A stretch of DNA of 64,000 nt, taken from NCBI RefSeq assembly GCF_040706615.1, contig NZ_JAPDRF010000003.1, positions 496,001 to 560,000 on the forward strand. The letters run 5' to 3'. Position 1 is the stretch's first letter, and each line of letters starts with the position of its first letter. The translations under genes and the position numbers were made by a program. This DNA comes from Lentisalinibacter sediminis. Lineage in GTDB: Bacteria > Pseudomonadota > Gammaproteobacteria > Steroidobacterales > Woeseiaceae. The notes beneath the pieces were generated by a model. The model was given only the letters and a program-made list of their open reading frames with translations. It was not told the DNA's origin and ran no database searches. Of the stretch, positions 60,805-64,000 are shown one piece after another.

Positions 60805-60832
60805 TCTTCAACTTGCGTGACTATCTTCAACG
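60805..60832. repeat. Direct repeat ATCTTCAAC, 19-bp period
   Basis: Two exact copies (60805-60813 and 60824-60832) in the divergent region, 28 bases before the LpxH-like gene. A regulator site is possible. The surrounding 273 bases hold no gene. Confidence 0.35.
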
Positions 60833-60860
60833 CCATCTCGGAACGGCGGGGGTAGCGGAT

Positions 60861-61655
60861 ATGAAGCACGCGGAGGCACGGGTACAGGCGGAGGCGGTCT
60901 GGCTCTCGGATACCCATCTCGGCACCCGCGGCTGCCGCGCCCGGCAACTCCTCGACTTCCTCCGCTCTCTCGAGACGCGCCAGCTATTCCTGGTCGGCGA
61001 CATCCTCGACCTGCAGGCGATGCGAAGCACCGTCTACTGGCCGCCCGTCCACGGCGAGGTGCTGCACGAGATCATGCGCCTGTCCCGGCAGGGGACCCGG
61101 GTGATCTACATCCCCGGCAATCACGACGCCGAGCTGCGGCTGTTCGACGGCACGGAGCACCACCTGATCGAGATCCGGCGCCGCCACATCCACGAGACGC
61201 GCTGCGGGCGCCGGCTGCTGGTGACCCACGGCGACGAATTCGACCGGGACCTGCGGGTCGGCTCCATGAAAGAGCGCCTCGGCTCGGCCGCCTACCGCTG
61301 GCTGGTGGACATGGACGCCGGCCTGAACCGGGTCCGCCACCGCCTCGGATATCGCCCGGTGCGCATGGCGAGTGCCATCAAGATGCGCATCAACGCGGCG
61401 CTGGACTACATACACCGCTACGAGAACACGGCCATCGAGTACGTCCGGGCCCAGGGCCTGGACGGCATCGTCTGCGGTCACATCCATCGGCCGTCCGTGC
61501 GCCGGGCCGGCGGCGTCATCTACTGCAACGACGGTGACTGGGTGGAGCACTGCACCGCCCTGGTGGAGAACCGGCAAGGTCGCCTCGGACTCGTGTCCTG
61601 GGACGGCGAAGCCGAACCGGCGCTCGGCCAGGTGGAACTCGGCGCCGTCGCCTGA
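60861..61655 (+). CDS. UDP-2,3-diacylglucosamine diphosphatase-like metallophosphatase
   Basis: 264 aa. Calcineurin-type metallophosphoesterase with SDTHLGTRGC, VGDILDLQ, PGNHDAEL, THGDEFD and CGHIHRPSVR in the correct order. These motifs and length resemble the LpxH-like branch, which hydrolyses UDP-2,3-diacylglucosamine in lipid A synthesis, but the family also includes enzymes with other substrates, so the assignment is tentative. ATG at 60861. Followed by two tiny genes, then PAP2 and GT4 genes with likely lipid roles. Confidence 0.85.
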   Translation: MKHAEARVQAEAVWLSDTHLGTRGCRARQLLDFLRSLETRQLFLVGDILDLQAMRSTVYWPPVHGEVLHEIMRLSRQGTRVIYIPGNHDAELRLFDGTEHHLIEIRRRHIHETRCGRRLLVTHGDEFDRDLRVGSMKERLGSAAYRWLVDMDAGLNRVRHRLGYRPVRMASAIKMRINAALDYIHRYENTAIEYVRAQGLDGIVCGHIHRPSVRRAGGVIYCNDGDWVEHCTALVENRQGRLGLVSWDGEAEPALGQVELGAVA

Positions 61656-61670
61656 CCCGGAGACCTGGCC

Positions 61671-61892
61671 GTGACCACTGCCACCACAAGCACACCGATC
61701 GGTAACCGCGTCCCCCGCTACAGCGCGCTGTCGCGGCACATCGGCGCGCTGCTGCAGGCCGACGAAGGGCTGATCGCCGCGTTCTGGGACGACGGCCAGC
61801 CGGCCAGCGTCAACCTGGAGAATATCGCCTACTGGCTCGGCCAGTCGGCCGAGGCGCCCGGCACGGGAGAGGAGCAGACGGAGAGTCCGTGA
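61671..61892 (+). CDS. Small protein of unknown function (73 aa)
   Basis: 73 aa from a GTG start 15 bases after the metallophosphatase gene. Soluble, with a short conserved-looking core YSALSRHIGALLQADEGL and NIAYWLGQSA, and a disordered acidic tail. No family recognised. Its TGA overlaps the ATG of a 32-codon gene (TGATG at 61890-61894), implying a three-gene unit. Confidence 0.6.
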   Translation: MTTATTSTPIGNRVPRYSALSRHIGALLQADEGLIAAFWDDGQPASVNLENIAYWLGQSAEAPGTGEEQTESP

Positions 61893-61990
61893 TGAACGAG
61901 TTCCCGACTGCCACTATGCTGCTGGCGATGCTCTTCAGCCTGAGCGTGCGCGCGCTGCTCGTCTGGGACAGCTGGCGTATCGGACCCTAG
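61892..61990 (+). CDS. 32-aa single-helix membrane peptide
   Basis: ATG at 61892 inside the stop of the preceding gene; TAG at 61988-61990. The product is mostly one hydrophobic helix (ATMLLAMLFSLSVRALLVW) with a short charged end (DSWRIGP). Below the usual gene-calling size but position, coupling and amphipathic ends favour a real product. Function unknown. Confidence 0.5.
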   Translation: MNEFPTATMLLAMLFSLSVRALLVWDSWRIGP

Positions 61991-62052
61991 CGCTACGGGC
62001 TGTGGGGATGCCTCCTAGCCCTGCGCAATATCTTCGCCCCGGACGGGCTGTC

Positions 62053-62598
62053 TCAGAAGGCTATTGGCGGAAAGCGCAGGACTGCCAGGCTGGCGGCGGC
62101 TAACAGCAGGCCGAGGGCGCCGCCCGCGAGCACGTCTGTGGGGTAGTGCAGGCCGAGCACCACCCGGGAGGCCGCGACCAGCAGCGCGAAGGGCAGCATT
62201 GCCAGGCCGAGCACCGGCAGGTAGACCAGGAAGAATACCGAGAACAGGGCCGCATGCAGCGTGTGGCCCGACGGGAAGCTGTAGCGGTCGAGGGGCGCCG
62301 TGGCACAGCGGATGGCCGCGAAGGTGATGAACGGCCTCTCCCTCACGAGCCGTTCCTTCAGGAAACGGTAAAGCGCGACGCCGGCCAGCGCCGTGACGCC
62401 CGTCTGCAGGACGGGAGCGGCAGCCTGCTCGCCGCCGATCAGGAGCATCACGCCGAGCGCCGCGTACCAGGCGACGCCGTCGCCAAGGCGGCTCACGGCA
62501 CGGAACAGCGTGCGTATCGGCGTGCGCCGGCTGAGACGGTTCACCTTCAGTGTAAACCCGATCTCGGCTGCCGCCACCTGCTGCCACATTGTCTGCAC
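62053..62598 (-). CDS. PAP2-family membrane phosphatase
   Basis: 181 aa with about four membrane helices. The three PAP2 motifs are intact: KERLVRERP, FPSGHTLHA and SRVVLGLHYPTD. It hydrolyses lipid phosphates such as undecaprenyl pyrophosphate or phosphatidate. It is divergent from the GT4 gene and close to the LpxH-like gene, so an envelope lipid role is likely. Confidence 0.9.
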   Translation of the reverse strand: MQTMWQQVAAAEIGFTLKVNRLSRRTPIRTLFRAVSRLGDGVAWYAALGVMLLIGGEQAAAPVLQTGVTALAGVALYRFLKERLVRERPFITFAAIRCATAPLDRYSFPSGHTLHAALFSVFFLVYLPVLGLAMLPFALLVAASRVVLGLHYPTDVLAGGALGLLLAAASLAVLRFPPIAF

Positions 62599-62763
62599 GG
62601 AACCCTCTCCCGGGTTGCCCTGACGCTGGCGAGAGTCTCACCGGGCGACAAGTCAGGGAGGTGACAGCTTGTTTAAGAATCGGTGACACGTTCCGCGGCG
62701 CTGTCCCGGAACTTTCTCCGAACGGCAAGATTCCGGTAATAGTGACCGCGGACACTATCGGCC

Positions 62764-63813
62764 ATGCGCATCGCCATCGTCACCGATGCCTGGCTGCCCC
62801 AGGTGAACGGTGTAGTCACAACGCTGGGCAGGACCCGCGACGAGCTGATCCGTGCCGGACACCGGGTGAAGATGATCACCCCGGCCGATCACCGCACCGT
62901 GCCCTGCCCCACCTATCCGGAAATCCGGCTCTCGGTGCTGCCGTATCGTCGCGTCCGCCGGACGCTGGACGCCTTCCGGCCCGACTGTATCCACATCGCC
63001 ACCGAGGGCCCGCTCGGTTTCGCCGCGAGGCGTTACTGCGTCCGGCACGGCCTCGCATTCACGACGTCGTATCACACCCGCTTCCCCCAATACGTGCGCG
63101 AGCGGGTGCCGATACCGTTCTCGTGGATCTACGCCTGGCTCAGGCGTTTCCATCGGCCGGCGGCTGCGACCCTGGTGCCGACGCCCGCCGTACGGGACGA
63201 ACTCGCCGCCCGTCGCTTCCGCCGTCTCCGGCTGTGGAGCCGCGGCGTCGACGTGGGCCTTTTCCGTCCCGAGCCGAAAGCGGCCGTGGCCGGGCCGCGC
63301 CCGATCTATCTGTACATGGGTCGGGTCGCCGTCGAGAAAAATGTGGAAGCCTTCCTGCAGCTCGGCCTGCCGGGCACGAAGTACGTGGTGGGCGACGGCC
63401 CCGACCTCGCGCGGCTGCGTGCGGAATACCCCGACGCGGTCTTCACCGGCTATCGGTTCGGGGCGGATCTGGCTGCCCACCTGGCCGCCGCCGACGTGTT
63501 CGTCTTCCCGAGCCGCACGGACACCTTCGGCCTGGTGATGCTGGAAGCCATGGCCTGCGGCACGCCGGTGGCCGCCTATCCGGTCACGGGACCGCTGGAC
63601 GTCATCGAGTCGGGACGCACCGGCATCCTGCACGAGGATCTCGGCGTCGCCGTCCGCGGCGCGCTCGCGCTGGACCGCAGCGTCTGCCGGCAAGCCGCGC
63701 TCGAGAAGAGCTGGGCACGGGCGACCGGAGAGTTTGTCAGCCATCTCGCCCGCAACGACGCCGTCACTCCACAGGACGACGCGCAGGTGTGGCCGACCGC
63801 CGCCGATCCGTGA
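62764..63813 (+). CDS. GT4 glycosyltransferase
   Basis: 349 aa. GT-B fold: N-terminal MRIAIVTDAWLPQVNGVVTT, donor-site region YMGRVAVEKNVEAFL, and FPSRTDTFGLVMLEAMACGTPVAAYP with the EX7E-type pair. It resembles the MgtA-like branch that puts mannose or glucose on diacylglycerol or phosphatidylinositol; the sugar and acceptor are not deducible. ATG at 62764. Neighbours PAP2 and an LpxH-like gene support glycolipid synthesis. Confidence 0.9.
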   Translation: MRIAIVTDAWLPQVNGVVTTLGRTRDELIRAGHRVKMITPADHRTVPCPTYPEIRLSVLPYRRVRRTLDAFRPDCIHIATEGPLGFAARRYCVRHGLAFTTSYHTRFPQYVRERVPIPFSWIYAWLRRFHRPAAATLVPTPAVRDELAARRFRRLRLWSRGVDVGLFRPEPKAAVAGPRPIYLYMGRVAVEKNVEAFLQLGLPGTKYVVGDGPDLARLRAEYPDAVFTGYRFGADLAAHLAAADVFVFPSRTDTFGLVMLEAMACGTPVAAYPVTGPLDVIESGRTGILHEDLGVAVRGALALDRSVCRQAALEKSWARATGEFVSHLARNDAVTPQDDAQVWPTAADP

Positions 63814-63860
63814 TCCTCGCAACCGTTTGCATGCGCCCGCCGCCCGGGCACAATGCCGCC

Positions 63861-64000
63861 ATGACCATCATCGAAAGACGGCCGGATGAAACGCCGCAGG
63901 GCGGCGGTCGCGTGCTGACCGCCGTGCTGACGCTGGTGCTCGCCATCACGGGCCTGCTGCTGGCGTTCACCGCCATGATGGCGCTGTTCCTCGGCGCGGA
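63861..64000 (+). CDS. N-terminus of a membrane protein (cut by window edge)
   Basis: 46 codons from the ATG at 63861 run open to the end. Polar start TIIERRPDETPQGGGRV, then the hydrophobic LTAVLTLVLAITGLLLAFTAMMALFLG, clearly a membrane helix. Too short to name. ATG at 63853 is in another frame and is not favoured. Confidence 0.55.
   Translation, partial: MTIIERRPDETPQGGGRVLTAVLTLVLAITGLLLAFTAMMALFLGA

Overview
The window is GC-rich, densely packed chromosomal DNA with strong third-position GC throughout. The gene set (AceK next to isocitrate dehydrogenase, a CpxR/CpxA/Spy-like envelope stress module, LpxH-like hydrolase, TonB receptor, LplT-PlsC fusion, HlyD/TolC export genes) points to a gammaproteobacterium. 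A halophilic or Ectothiorhodospiraceae-like lineage is possible, but that is inference. I see no rRNA, tRNA, CRISPR array, prophage or insertion-sequence transposase.

Layout. 1-3.5 kb: envelope genes on the minus strand (TPR protein, periplasmic protein, TlpA-type thioredoxin, ApbE). 3.5-9.7 kb: LemA and an M48 protease, a SYLF-domain protein, an EexN-like lipoprotein, an LplT-PlsC fusion. 9.7-14.5 kb: a giant AAA-like ATPase with WD40 repeats and an embedded P-domain, divergent from a small kinase-like protein. 14.6-17 kb: an 84-aa protein and a TonB receptor. 17-24.9 kb: icd-aceK facing ilvH-proB-proA-glpD, with a 127-bp perfect inverted-repeat element exactly between aceK and glpD. 25-31.7 kb: ilvI, an aldehyde dehydrogenase with a DUF1838 protein, threonine dehydratase, DUF1295 protein, PhhB. 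31.7-36 kb: a TolC/HlyD/ABC operon whose ABC ATPase domain has lost its catalytic motifs. 36-39.4 kb: acetyltransferase, GFA-like protein, esterase-TPR protein, PdsO-like OmpA protein.

39.5-51.3 kb is the most interesting part: nine same-strand genes in tight order. In transcription order they encode a Ser/Gly-rich lipoprotein, a second lipoprotein, a kinase-fold membrane protein lacking key catalytic residues, an FHA-like/PEGA/SUMF1 membrane protein, an acidic exported protein, a TolQ/ExbB/MotA-type channel, an actin-fold/FHA protein and two vWA proteins. Both vWA proteins begin with a TolR/ExbD-like membrane helix carrying the conserved aspartate. I read this as a candidate undescribed proton-driven envelope machine that displays vWA domains and is governed by phospho-signalling. 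A complete kinase with a C-terminal zinc-ribbon array, overlapping a PP2C phosphatase and an acyl-CoA dehydrogenase, lies nearby (54.4-57.9 kb) and could be its writer and eraser.

51.6-54.4 kb holds the Spy-like protein and its divergent two-component system. 57.9-60.6 kb holds thiolase, SDR dehydrogenase and MaoC hydratase, which with the acyl-CoA dehydrogenase make a beta-oxidation-like set interrupted by the kinase/phosphatase pair. 60.9-64 kb holds an LpxH-like hydrolase, two tiny genes, a PAP2 phosphatase, a GT4 glycosyltransferase and the start of a membrane protein.
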